Positions 43,028 to 50,700 of a stretch of 51,827 bases of DNA are shown piece after piece. Origin of the DNA: Anaerolinea sp. (GTDB lineage: Bacteria > Chloroflexota > Anaerolineae > Anaerolineales > Villigracilaceae); the NCBI GenBank assembly GCA_020047815.1, contig JAIFNG010000002.1, forward strand, positions 1 to 51,827. The letters run 5' to 3'. The position numbers were made by a program, and so were the translations under genes. The notes under the pieces were generated by a model. That model made no database searches. It was not told the origin of the DNA and saw only the letters and a list, made by a program, of their open reading frames with translations. The stretch's first letter is position 1, and each line of letters opens with the position of its first letter.

Positions 43028-44251
43028 TTATGGACCCCACTTCATATCCATCGCAAATTCAGCAAGCGGAATTGTGCCTTTTTGGGCATCAGTATAGACC
43101 AGCACAGGGATACCACCATAATAAACATCCTGGATCGGGGGTTCTGCAATGATGACAAAACTTGCATCAGGCGCCCAGAGCGCTTCGTTGATATTGGCGT
43201 AGGTTTCGGGGCGCAGAACGGTTCGACCTGTCACGCCATCCAACGCAGACCGGACAAGTTGCAGCGGCGGACTGCTGCCAAATTCATCCAGGCCCAGTTG
43301 GTTGGCATAAAAGTAATACAACTGCCCATCAGGCGCAGGATGAGGCGCACTGGCGAAGTTGAAAGTGCCATTCCCTGCATCCCCATTGATAATGGTGGTC
43401 ACCGCGCCCGTGGAGGAGTCAACGCGCCACAAGCCCGAGTTGAACATGCCGATCGATGCGCTGGCTGAATAAAAAGCAGAGCCGTCGGCGGCCAATTCAG
43501 TATTGCCGCAACAGATCATCGCGCCTTCACCGCCTTTCAAGCGCACAAGTGCGTTGCCGTTGGGGTAATAGATCGCAGCCGATGCCCCTTCCATATAACC
43601 AAGTGTGATGATAAGTTTGCTTCCATCAGCGGTATATTTTTCGGGCCAATATAATTCACCCGGAAAAGAATAGCCTTCCGAAACATTGATCTGGTCTTCA
43701 AGCACACGGTTCGATTGTCCTGTGGCGGTCGAATAAAAGTTCAACCCTTTATACCCGTATGCAATCGTCTGGCCGTCAGGTGACAGAACGGGATTGGAGA
43801 GTCTGGTAAGGAAGGGATTATTTTCATCGATCGTGCCCCCCTCCAGCAGCTTGCGGCGATTGGCTCCACTGGCATCCACCATGAACATTTGATTATTGGA
43901 AACATAGACCACGCTTCCATCAACCAGGGAGACATCATAATCATCCACCCTGGCGGGTTCAAAAGTGACCTGGGAAACGGCTTCGCCCTCCCTGTCAAGG
44001 CGATAAATTTGCACAAGTCCAGCATTGTCGTTATTGAGAAAATACAGCGAATGCGGCAGCAGGCTTGCGGGTTCCGGCGCAAGAGTGGCGGTCGCCAGCG
44101 CAGGAGCAGCGGCAGTCAGCGCCTGGAAGGTGGCCGCAACCACGGTTTCCACATTGGGCTGGGCGGGTACAACAGGCAGCGGGTTGGCACACGCAAGGGC
44201 AGCAATCAACAAGGCAGGGATCGTAAAAAGTGGATGGAATTTTTTCAGCAT
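43028..44251 (-). CDS. Lipoprotein with TolB-like beta-propeller
   Basis: A 407-residue lipoprotein: signal peptide with lipobox IAALAC (lipid cysteine near 21), an Ala/Pro/Thr-rich linker to about residue 65, then repeated blades. Several carry the WD40/PD40-like pattern, for instance SNPVLSPDGQTIAYGYKG, ELAADGSAFYSASAS and SAPHPAPDGQLYYFYAN, with conserved DG turns. It is an extracytoplasmic propeller, perhaps a binding or sensor protein; no enzyme motif is seen. The ATG at 44251 is chosen because GAGGT precedes it and it starts the signal peptide. Confidence 0.8.
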   Translation of the reverse strand: MLKKFHPLFTIPALLIAALACANPLPVVPAQPNVETVVAATFQALTAAAPALATATLAPEPASLLPHSLYFLNNDNAGLVQIYRLDREGEAVSQVTFEPARVDDYDVSLVDGSVVYVSNNQMFMVDASGANRRKLLEGGTIDENNPFLTRLSNPVLSPDGQTIAYGYKGLNFYSTATGQSNRVLEDQINVSEGYSFPGELYWPEKYTADGSKLIITLGYMEGASAAIYYPNGNALVRLKGGEGAMICCGNTELAADGSAFYSASASIGMFNSGLWRVDSSTGAVTTIINGDAGNGTFNFASAPHPAPDGQLYYFYANQLGLDEFGSSPPLQLVRSALDGVTGRTVLRPETYANINEALWAPDASFVIIAEPPIQDVYYGGIPVLVYTDAQKGTIPLAEFAMDMKWGP

Positions 44252-44276
44252 GTTTACCTCATGAGGTATTAAACAA

Positions 44277-44325
44277 AACAAAGACGTTAAACATTATATA
44301 AAGTTCCATGCTTAACGTCTTTGTT
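44277..44325 (-). terminator. 14-bp hairpin with -10 box inside the loop
   Basis: AACAAAGACGTTAA (44277-44290) pairs perfectly with TTAACGTCTTTGTT (44312-44325). It can terminate the c-di-AMP receptor genes. Its 21-nt loop holds TATAAT on the minus strand (44293-44298), a possible promoter for the lipoprotein gene. Confidence 0.6.
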
Positions 44326-44339
44326 GAACAGCAAAATAT

Positions 44340-44600
44340 TTATACTTGTTCGAAGTGTTGGACAGGCACCACGAACAAGGTGGCGCGCTTCTTATCCTGC
44401 ACGGAAGGCAGGGCATCTCGCACAACTTTTATCGCAGTGTCCACCTGCACATCTTCCACGCCCAACAGCATGGTCACGACCCCGCTGCGTAAAAATCCGC
44501 CTGTGGATGCCACCCGCGTCACGCGAAAATTACCCGCAGTAAAAGCCCGCGTCAAGGTATCTGCGTCGTTGTCCTGCACAATGATGATGATCATTTTCAT
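44340..44600 (-). CDS. Cyclic-di-AMP receptor-like protein (PstA/DarA family), short form
   Basis: An 86-residue PII-like protein. MIIIIVQDNDADTLTRAF, NFRVTRVASTGGFLRSG and VTMLLGVED match the Bacillus PstA/DarA sequence as I remember it, block for block, including TGGFLxSG that lines the c-di-AMP site. The end LFVVPVQHFEQV is also conserved. It is shorter than PstA (about 109) because the second large loop before the last strand is missing. It would form a trimer. GGAG lies upstream of the ATG at 44600. The longer paralogue is 16 nt upstream in the same transcript. Confidence 0.85.
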   Translation of the reverse strand: MKMIIIIVQDNDADTLTRAFTAGNFRVTRVASTGGFLRSGVVTMLLGVEDVQVDTAIKVVRDALPSVQDKKRATLFVVPVQHFEQV

Positions 44601-44616
44601 GGTGGTTTCTCCGAAA

Positions 44617-44952
44617 TTAGATTTGTTCAAATCTTTCCACAGGCAGGGCAAAAACCGTCGCCCCGCCCACTGTGACAGGCACGGGTGCGGGCATTGGCAT
44701 GGGCGACCCTTCAAGCGGCAGAGTCATGTATTCGATGCGTTGACGGCAGGAGGTTTGCAGCGCTTTCAGCGCCTCCTGCTCTTTTTCAACAGGCAAACCG
44801 ATCAGCAGCGTGGCGTTGCGGCGTCCCAAAAATCCACCCGCGCTTGAAAGATATGTCAGTGAAGCGCCAACTCCCTGCAAGGCTTTGGTTGCCGTCTCAA
44901 GGTCTTGATCTTGAATGACTGCCATCAATAATAAATGGACTGGGTTTTCCAT
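44617..44952 (-). CDS. Cyclic-di-AMP receptor-like protein (PstA/DarA family), full-length form
   Basis: A 111-residue PII-like protein. LLMAVIQDQDLETATKAL, SSAGGFLGRRNATLLIGLP and the end VTVGGATVFALPVERFEQI match PstA/DarA in order and length. The binding segment reads AGGFLGRR instead of TGGFLKSG, so ligand affinity may differ from that of its paralogue. The ATG at 44952 is preferred to 44958, because AAGGAG is seven bases upstream of it. A promoter with TTGAAT and TAATAT lies about 80-110 nt upstream. Confidence 0.82.
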   Translation of the reverse strand: MENPVHLLLMAVIQDQDLETATKALQGVGASLTYLSSAGGFLGRRNATLLIGLPVEKEQEALKALQTSCRQRIEYMTLPLEGSPMPMPAPVPVTVGGATVFALPVERFEQI

Positions 44953-45030
44953 ACTCATTCTCCTTGGGTTGAAACGCTCTGCGGTGCGCCTTGAACAGGT
45001 CGCTGCCTGAATAAGCGCTCCCTTACTTTG

Positions 45031-45059
45031 ATATTATCAGATGTCGGTGGATGATTCAA
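45031..45059 (-). promoter_or_regulatory. Promoter of the two PstA/DarA-like genes
   Basis: On the minus strand TTGAAT (45054-45059), 17 nt, TAATAT (45031-45036). The leader to the ATG at 44952 would be about 70 nt. Confidence 0.55.
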
Positions 45060-45060
45060 C

Positions 45061-46350
45061 CTACAACCAGCGGTAAACAAGCGCATATAAAATACTGGCA
45101 ATGGCACACGTGAGCAGCATAACCGGCAGGCCGCGTTTTAACCAAAGAGCAGCGGTGATGGGATTGCGCGTTTTCTCTGAAAGGGTGGCAACAATGATGT
45201 TTGCGCTCGAGCCGATGATCGTGCCGCTGCCGCCAAAGCCCGCGCCGAACGCCAACGCCCACCATAGCGGACCAATATCCATACCAGTCTCGCCCAGGCC
45301 TTTGATGACCGGGATCAACGCAATGGTGATTGGGACATTATCCACAACAGCGGAGAGCACAGCGACAATCCAAATTACAAGCACACCGAACAGGACGGGA
45401 GAAACATCCGAAGCGTTCTCAAACAGGGCAACCACCATCTCAAGCGCCCCTGAATGCTCCAATCCACCCACCATCACAAACAGCGAACCGAAGAAAAACA
45501 GCACGCTCCATTCCAATTTCTTCAACACTTCATTGACATCAGGCTGCACCCAGATCAGGGCGATCGCCGCAGCGCTCAATGCCACAAAAGAAGGTTCGAC
45601 GTGCAGTAAATGATGCACGAAGAAAAACAGGATCGCGCCACCCAGTACGATCAAAATTCGGCGCGCCGTATCAGGCTGATTGAGTGTTTCAGCCGGGTTC
45701 AACTCCATCACAGCCTTGCTTCTGCGTGGACGTTTTGCCAGGTCCTTCCTGAAAAGGTAATGCAGCAGAAAAAGCGCACCCGCCCACGAGACCAGCACGA
45801 TCGGCATGGAGTATATAAGAAAGTCATTGAACGATAACCCCGCCGCAGAGCCGATCAACACGTTGGGGGGATCACCCACCAGGGTGGCAACGCCGCCTAC
45901 ATTCGAGAGCAGCGCCTCTGTGACAAGATACGGCAAGGCGCTCACACCAAGAATTTCGCTGATAAGAATGGTCACAGGTGCGATCAAGACCAGTGTGGTC
46001 ACATTGTCCAGCAGCATGGAAAGAATGGTGGTAATAATGCCAAGCAGAACAAACAAACGAAATGGTTCACCCTTCGACGCGCGCGCGGCGAGCACAGCAA
46101 TATATTGAAAAAAACCTGTCGGCTCCAGCATGGCAACCAGGATCATCATGCCCATCAAAAGTCCAAGCGTGTTAAAGTCTATGGCTTCAATGGCGGCTGA
46201 CTCAGAATAGAAACCGAACGCCTTCCCCGCCCCGATCATCAGCATCGCACCGACAATTGCAACGATCGAACGGTTGATCTTTTCCCAAAAGATCAGGATC
46301 AGGCTTCCAAAAAAAATAACAGTTGAAAGAACAACAGGGAATATCGTCAT
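45061..46350 (-). CDS. ArsB/NhaD-family ion transporter
   Basis: A 429-residue membrane protein with about twelve helices in two related halves, as in the ion transporter superfamily. FNTLGLLMGMMILVAMLEPTG, LDNVTTLVLIAPVTILI and NVGGVATLVGDPPNVLIGS are the typical first-half motifs. The second half has VVDNVPITIALIPVIKGLGE and FGAGFGGSGTIIGSSANIIV. The GDPPN and SSANI loops are those of the NhaD Na+/H+ antiporter and ArsB group; which ion is moved is not clear. The ATG at 46350 overlaps the CBS gene stop by four bases (ATGA), so both are translated together. Further upstream frame is a shadow of the CBS gene. Confidence 0.88.
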   Translation of the reverse strand: MTIFPVVLSTVIFFGSLILIFWEKINRSIVAIVGAMLMIGAGKAFGFYSESAAIEAIDFNTLGLLMGMMILVAMLEPTGFFQYIAVLAARASKGEPFRLFVLLGIITTILSMLLDNVTTLVLIAPVTILISEILGVSALPYLVTEALLSNVGGVATLVGDPPNVLIGSAAGLSFNDFLIYSMPIVLVSWAGALFLLHYLFRKDLAKRPRRSKAVMELNPAETLNQPDTARRILIVLGGAILFFFVHHLLHVEPSFVALSAAAIALIWVQPDVNEVLKKLEWSVLFFFGSLFVMVGGLEHSGALEMVVALFENASDVSPVLFGVLVIWIVAVLSAVVDNVPITIALIPVIKGLGETGMDIGPLWWALAFGAGFGGSGTIIGSSANIIVATLSEKTRNPITAALWLKRGLPVMLLTCAIASILYALVYRWL

Positions 46351-46808
46351 GATTCCGCCCTGAACCATGTTTTCAGGATGGCGACTCCAACGTCCACCCG
46401 CGAGGCAATGCCCGCCATCCTCCCTTCCCTGGAAACGACAGGCATATCGTGCAAATTCTGCTGAAGCATCAGGGAGTATGCACGCAGGAGACCACAATCT
46501 TCGTTAACTGTATAGACCGGGCGCATGATGGATTTAACACTCTTTTTTAATATCGCAGCAGAAGGGCGCATGTCTTCCACCGCCCCGAAATCATGCACAA
46601 AGTCCACATCTGCCACAAAATTAACGAACGCGGGCATTTCAAGTTTAAGCAGATCGCTCAGCCCGATCACGCCAACGGGCTTGTTATCATCATCGATGAC
46701 GGGCAGCGATCCTATATGTTTTGTGACAAAGATATTCATCGTTTCACGAATGGTGGTGTTCTCGTGAACGGAAACAACATCACGTTTCATGCAGACTGAT
46801 ACGGTCAT
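46347..46808 (-). CDS. CBS-domain pair protein
   Basis: A 153-residue protein with two CBS domains. The first spans about 1-70 (MTVSVCMKRDVVSVHENTTI to PVGVIGLSDLLKL), the second about 95-150 (VKSIMRPVYTVNEDCGLL to GRMAGIASRVDVG). CBS pairs bind adenine nucleotides such as AMP, ATP or c-di-AMP and regulate transporters. Coupling of its stop to the start of the NhaD/ArsB-type transporter, and the exchanger upstream, suggests that it controls ion transport. GGAGATCGCC precedes the ATG at 46808. Confidence 0.9.
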   Translation of the reverse strand: MTVSVCMKRDVVSVHENTTIRETMNIFVTKHIGSLPVIDDDNKPVGVIGLSDLLKLEMPAFVNFVADVDFVHDFGAVEDMRPSAAILKKSVKSIMRPVYTVNEDCGLLRAYSLMLQQNLHDMPVVSREGRMAGIASRVDVGVAILKTWFRAES

Positions 46809-46874
46809 GGCGATCTCCAAATAATGGCGGGCGAGATTCGGTTCGATTACAGATTTTTTATACCACAATTATTT

Positions 46875-47969
46875 TCACGACTGCAAAGTAATTTTATTCC
46901 TGGCACGAAACGACCTGACTGCGATCGCGATCAATGCGATAAATGTGATTGGGATAAAAAACGCGATAAACAGCGTAATCGTGGACAGTGACGAGTTTTC
47001 TGCAGCACGTAAAACGACGTACGAGATATAAATAACATAATACGTTATCAGCAAGCCGCCCTCGACACGCGAGACACGGTTGTCAATATAGAAGATGGGC
47101 AGGGTAACCAACGCCACAAAAGCCATCACAGGCAGGTCAAATTGCATAACACCCGCCGCCACCGAAATACCGTCCGGGGCGACAAGTGCGCCAATTCCCA
47201 ACACACCCAACAGGTTGAAGATATTGCTGCCCACCGCATTGCCCACCGCAATATCACTTTCTCCCTTGAGCGCGGCGATCACAGATGTGGCAATTTCCGG
47301 CAGGGATGTTCCCACCGCCACAATGGTCAAACCGATGACCAGTTCACTCACACCGATCGCCTGGGCGATCTGCACGGCAGAATCCACCAGCCAGTTCGAA
47401 CCAAGCACCAGCAGGCCCAGCCCAATTAGAATGAAAACTCCATTTAGGACCGTTGTCTTTGCCGTGTGTGGTTCCTTCTCTGCAAATTCCTCTGCATATT
47501 CCTCCTGTACCTCCCTGCTTTCTGCCCGGCTTTGACGCAGGGCAAAGACCATGTAGGCGATTAATCCAAGAAAGAGGAAAATACCGTCCAGCCAGCCAAG
47601 TTTTCCATCCCATGCCAGTGCAAACGTCAGCAGGGATACCCCCAGCATGATCGGCACATCCTTGCGAATGAGTTGTTCGGCAATGACGATGGGCGCGACA
47701 ATGGATGTGACTCCCAAAATGAACAGGATGTTAAAAATATTGGACCCAAGCACATTGCCAAGGGTCAGATCAGCCTGTCCGGCGGCGGCGGCTTTAAGTG
47801 ATACGGCAACTTCGGGGGAGGCGGTGCCGATCGCAACGATGGTCAAGCCGATGACCAGCGGAGAAACACCAAATGCCGCCGCAAGACGGGAAGCGCCTCG
47901 CACTAAAAGTTCTGCGCCCACGATCAAAACAACAAGTCCGGCAATGAATAAGAGAATGGTGTTTGTCAT
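46875..47969 (-). CDS. Na+/Ca2+ exchanger family protein (YrbG/CaxA-like)
   Basis: A 364-residue antiporter with ten helices in two inverted repeats. Alpha-1 has GTASPEVAVSLKAA and GNVLGSNIFNILFILG; alpha-2 has GTSLPEIATSVIAA and GNAVGSNIFNLLGVLG. These are the cation-binding motifs of the CaCA superfamily. A cytosolic loop rich in Glu (REVQEEYAEEFAEKE) separates the halves. It probably exports Ca2+ in exchange for Na+ or H+. GGAG precedes the ATG. It is the first gene of the ion-transport cluster running to 45061. Confidence 0.92.
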   Translation of the reverse strand: MTNTILLFIAGLVVLIVGAELLVRGASRLAAAFGVSPLVIGLTIVAIGTASPEVAVSLKAAAAGQADLTLGNVLGSNIFNILFILGVTSIVAPIVIAEQLIRKDVPIMLGVSLLTFALAWDGKLGWLDGIFLFLGLIAYMVFALRQSRAESREVQEEYAEEFAEKEPHTAKTTVLNGVFILIGLGLLVLGSNWLVDSAVQIAQAIGVSELVIGLTIVAVGTSLPEIATSVIAALKGESDIAVGNAVGSNIFNLLGVLGIGALVAPDGISVAAGVMQFDLPVMAFVALVTLPIFYIDNRVSRVEGGLLITYYVIYISYVVLRAAENSSLSTITLFIAFFIPITFIALIAIAVRSFRARNKITLQS

Positions 47970-48169
47970 ATTTTTACTCCAGTGATGAATTTCCCAGAAA
48001 TTTTTATACCATGACTTTCACCGCCTGTGATTAATTCCATTCGATATCCAAACATCTCGAAGGTCAACACCCAACCATTAAGTTGCACGAATTAACTTTC
48101 AGGACGTTCCATAAAAGGTGAATTATCACTTGAGTTTCAAATATAATTTTCTCTTTATATACTGCGGAT
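47970..48169. other. Intergenic region between the exchanger and the 33-codon ORF
   Basis: No gene was found in the first 200 bases of this 413-bp gap (47970-48382). It is AT-rich and holds the exchanger ribosome site, a TATAAA on the minus strand (48003-48008) and a TATAAT on the plus strand (48142-48147) without convincing -35 boxes. The rest of the gap is described under the 33-codon ORF and the kor promoter. Confidence 0.5.
48135..48163 (+). promoter_or_regulatory. Possible promoter of the 33-codon ORF
   Basis: TTTCAA (48135-48140), 17 nt, TATACT (48158-48163). The -35 box is a weak match. Confidence 0.35.
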
Positions 48170-48183
48170 AGGAGGCGCGGAAC

Positions 48184-48285
48184 ATGGAAATATTAGATAC
48201 TCCGCTGGATGAAGTTCCCATAAGGAAGTTATATCCCCTTCCCATACAAAAACACCCCATTTTCCCGTGTTTCGTAACGTTGTAA
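48184..48285 (+). CDS. Possible 33-residue peptide
   Basis: A short ORF (MEILDTPLDEVPIRKLYPLP at its start, 33 residues) with a full AGGAGG ribosome site at 48170-48175, eight bases before the ATG, stronger than those of most genes here. It encodes a Pro-rich peptide (six prolines in 33) without a membrane helix. It stops 98 nt before the ferredoxin gene and 40 nt before the kor -10 box, so it could be a leader or independent peptide. An antisense ORF at 48126-48362 overlaps it but has no such signals. No family recognised. It could be the remnant of a larger gene. Confidence 0.4.
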   Translation: MEILDTPLDEVPIRKLYPLPIQKHPIFPCFVTL

Positions 48286-48301
48286 TCAGGACTTTCATCA
48301 A

Positions 48302-48344
48302 TTGTATTTGAGAAAAATCCGGCTATAATCATATTAATATGATT
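48302..48344 (+). promoter_or_regulatory. kor promoter with an 18-bp perfect palindrome (operator candidate)
   Basis: TTGTAT (48302-48307), 16 nt, TATAAT (48324-48329). From 48327 to 48344 runs the perfect palindrome AATCATATTAATATGATT, overlapping the end of the -10 box and the expected transcription start. A repressor bound here would block the kor operon. Confidence 0.55.
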
Positions 48345-48382
48345 TATCAGATGATTGCCCAAACCAAGCAGAAAGGATTGTT

Positions 48383-48637
48383 ATGACCGAACTTGTCTCT
48401 GCTGTAAACCAAGCCCCGGCAAAGCCCGCTAAAAAGGGACCACGCGGCGAGGTGAAGATTTTTGCAACCTGGTGCAAGGGTTGCACAATTTGCGTTGAAT
48501 TCTGTCCGACACATGTGCTGGCGATGCACCCAAACGGCAACCACCCGATCGTGGTTGACCAGGAAAAATGCACCGCCTGTCACTTTTGTGACACCCACTG
48601 CCCCGACCTGGCGATCGTGGTCAGGAAGATCGAATAA
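48383..48637 (+). CDS. korD: 2-oxoacid:ferredoxin oxidoreductase delta subunit (2x[4Fe-4S])
   Basis: An 84-residue ferredoxin-like subunit. Two cluster motifs are complete: CKGCTICVEFCP and CTACHFCDTHCP. The N-terminal Ala/Pro/Lys-rich stretch is a short tail. In KorABCD enzymes the delta subunit passes electrons from the thiamine site to soluble ferredoxin. It is the first gene of a four-gene operon (D, A, B, C) with intervals of 17, 3 and -1 bases. AAAGGA precedes the ATG. Confidence 0.92.
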   Translation: MTELVSAVNQAPAKPAKKGPRGEVKIFATWCKGCTICVEFCPTHVLAMHPNGNHPIVVDQEKCTACHFCDTHCPDLAIVVRKIE

Positions 48638-48654
48638 TCTTCAAGGAGGATATT

Positions 48655-49770
48655 TTGACGATCAAACTCATGCAAGGCAATGAAGCGATTGCAATGGGCT
48701 CACTTGCCGCGGGTTGCCGCTTTTATGCGGGCTATCCCATCACACCCTCCACCGAGGTGGCAGAGATCATGTCCCGCGAACTTCCCAGGGTTGGCGGCAA
48801 ATTCATTCAAATGGAAGATGAGATCGCCAGCATGGCCGCCATTATCGGCGGGTCTGTGGGCGGACTTAAATCCATGACCGCCACCAGCGGACCAGGCTTC
48901 TCTCTCATGCAGGAAAACATAGGCTATGCGGCAATGGCCGAGATCCCCTGCGTGGTGGTCAACGTTCAACGACTGGGACCCTCCACCGGGCAGCCAACAG
49001 CCGCTTCGCAAGGCGATGTGATGCAGGCGCGCTGGGGCACACACGGCGACCATCAGATCATCGTGCTCAGCCCCATCTCGGTCGCACAATCTTTTGAACT
49101 GGCGGTCAAGGCATTCAACTTTTCAGAAAAATACCGCACCCCGGTCATTTTGCTGACCGATGAGATCATCGGGCACATGCGTGAACCGATCGAACTTCCC
49201 GACTTCGACACAGTGGAAAAGGTCGAGCGGGTCGTGACCGATTCCCCCGCCGATTACAAAGCCTTCCGCAACGAACCCGGCGATGTGCCTCCCATGGCAA
49301 GTTTTGGATTGGGATACCGTTATCACATCACCGGCTTGTTCCACGACGAGGTCGGCTTCCCCACCCAACGGTTGGACGAAATTGACCCCTGGCTGGAACG
49401 TGTTAACCGGAAAATCGAGAACAACACCGACGACATCCTTCTTTATCAAAAAGACTACCAACCTGGCGCGCGCACTGCCATTTTGAGCTATGGCGCCACG
49501 GCACGCACCGCCCGCCACGCCATGAAACAGTTGCGCGCCAAAGGTCAGAAGGTCAGCCTGTTCACCGCACAGACGCTTTGGCCCTTCCCTGAAAAAGCTG
49601 TCGAAGAGCTGGCTGATTCAGTCGAGCGCATCATTGTCCCTGAAATGAACATGGGACAGCTGGCGCTGGAAGTGGAACGGATGGCTGGACGCAAAAAGGT
49701 TGTGCGCGTCAATCGCGCCAACGGCGAGATGGTCACGCCCGATATGATCCTGGAAGCGGCGGAGAACTAA
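48655..49770 (+). CDS. korA: 2-oxoacid:ferredoxin oxidoreductase alpha subunit
   Basis: A 371-residue subunit. It opens with LMQGNEAIAMGSLAAGCRFYAGYPITPSTE, the typical start of the alpha subunit with the YPITPST motif that binds thiamine pyrophosphate/CoA, and continues with SGPGFSLMQENIGYAAMAEIP and GPSTGQPT. Together with B, C and D it oxidatively decarboxylates a 2-oxoacid, probably 2-oxoglutarate, reducing ferredoxin, or runs in reverse to fix CO2. The start is TTG at 48655, supported by a strong AAGGAGG five bases upstream; the next ATG is too far away. TTG starts are otherwise uncommon in this window. Confidence 0.92.
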   Translation: MTIKLMQGNEAIAMGSLAAGCRFYAGYPITPSTEVAEIMSRELPRVGGKFIQMEDEIASMAAIIGGSVGGLKSMTATSGPGFSLMQENIGYAAMAEIPCVVVNVQRLGPSTGQPTAASQGDVMQARWGTHGDHQIIVLSPISVAQSFELAVKAFNFSEKYRTPVILLTDEIIGHMREPIELPDFDTVEKVERVVTDSPADYKAFRNEPGDVPPMASFGLGYRYHITGLFHDEVGFPTQRLDEIDPWLERVNRKIENNTDDILLYQKDYQPGARTAILSYGATARTARHAMKQLRAKGQKVSLFTAQTLWPFPEKAVEELADSVERIIVPEMNMGQLALEVERMAGRKKVVRVNRANGEMVTPDMILEAAEN

Positions 49771-49773
49771 ACA

Positions 49774-50700
49774 ATGTCAGAACATATTCTTTCAGTACAT
49801 GACCTGGACGTGAACGAAGGACAGATTCCACGCGAGGACTGGTTCGAATCGAGCGACACCCTGCAACACCTGCGAAAGAACAAACGCTTCCCGACCATCT
49901 GGTGCTCGGGCTGCGGCATTGGCGTGGTGATGGGGTCGCTGATCCGCGCCATCGAAAGCCTGGGACTTGAAAACAACAACGTGGCGCTGGTGGCAGGCAT
50001 CGGCTGTACCGCGCGTATGCCAGTCTACATGGATTACAACACCCTGCATACCACCCATGGACGCGCCCTGGCGTTTGCCACTGGCTTGAAGATCGCCCGC
50101 CCGGACATGAAGATCATTGCCATCATGGGTGATGGCGATGCCATGGCAATTGGCGGCAACCACTTCATCCACGCTGCGCGCCGCAACATCGGCATCACTG
50201 CGCTGGTGGTGAACAACTCGATCTATGGCATGACCGGCGGTCAGCAAAGCCCCACCACCCCGTTGGACATGCGTGCCACAACCGCGCCGTATGGCAATAT
50301 CGAACCACCCTTCCCGATCTGTGACCTGGCCTCGGCAGCGGGAGCGACCTACGTCGCCCGCAGCACGGTCTATCATCCGCTGGAACTGGACAAGTACCTG
50401 GCACAAGCCATCTCCAACGACGGGTTCAGCCTGGTGGAAGCCGTAAGTTATTGCCACACCACCTACGGGCGGATCAATAAACTGGGTTCAGCAGCAGATA
50501 TGATGCGCGTCCTCAAAGAGAACAGCATTTCCAAATCAGCCTACGACAAACTCAGTGACGAAGAACGCGAGTTCAACACAAAGACCGTGCGCGGAGTCCT
50601 GCACACCAAGAAGCGCCCGGAATACACAAAAGTCTATGGCACACTGGTGGACAGGGTGCATGAAGAAGCCATCAAGCCGCGCAACTACGGAGGTCACTAA
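49774..50700 (+). CDS. korB: 2-oxoacid:ferredoxin oxidoreductase beta subunit
   Basis: A 308-residue thiamine pyrophosphate subunit. IWCSGCGIGVV near residue 43 and VAGIGCTARMPVYM are the usual start. The thiamine diphosphate motif is MGDGDAMAIGGNH, followed by NNSIYGMTGGQQSPTTP, which binds Mg2+ and the pyrophosphate. This set is that of the 2-oxoglutarate:ferredoxin oxidoreductase (KorB/OorB) group more than of pyruvate enzymes. It follows korA after three bases, so it is translationally coupled. Confidence 0.93.
   Translation: MSEHILSVHDLDVNEGQIPREDWFESSDTLQHLRKNKRFPTIWCSGCGIGVVMGSLIRAIESLGLENNNVALVAGIGCTARMPVYMDYNTLHTTHGRALAFATGLKIARPDMKIIAIMGDGDAMAIGGNHFIHAARRNIGITALVVNNSIYGMTGGQQSPTTPLDMRATTAPYGNIEPPFPICDLASAAGATYVARSTVYHPLELDKYLAQAISNDGFSLVEAVSYCHTTYGRINKLGSAADMMRVLKENSISKSAYDKLSDEEREFNTKTVRGVLHTKKRPEYTKVYGTLVDRVHEEAIKPRNYGGH

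Noticed and set aside
48126..48362. 78-residue open frame on the minus strand in the kor upstream gap
   Set aside because: No ribosome site or promoter on that strand, and it covers the kor promoter and the 33-codon ORF.
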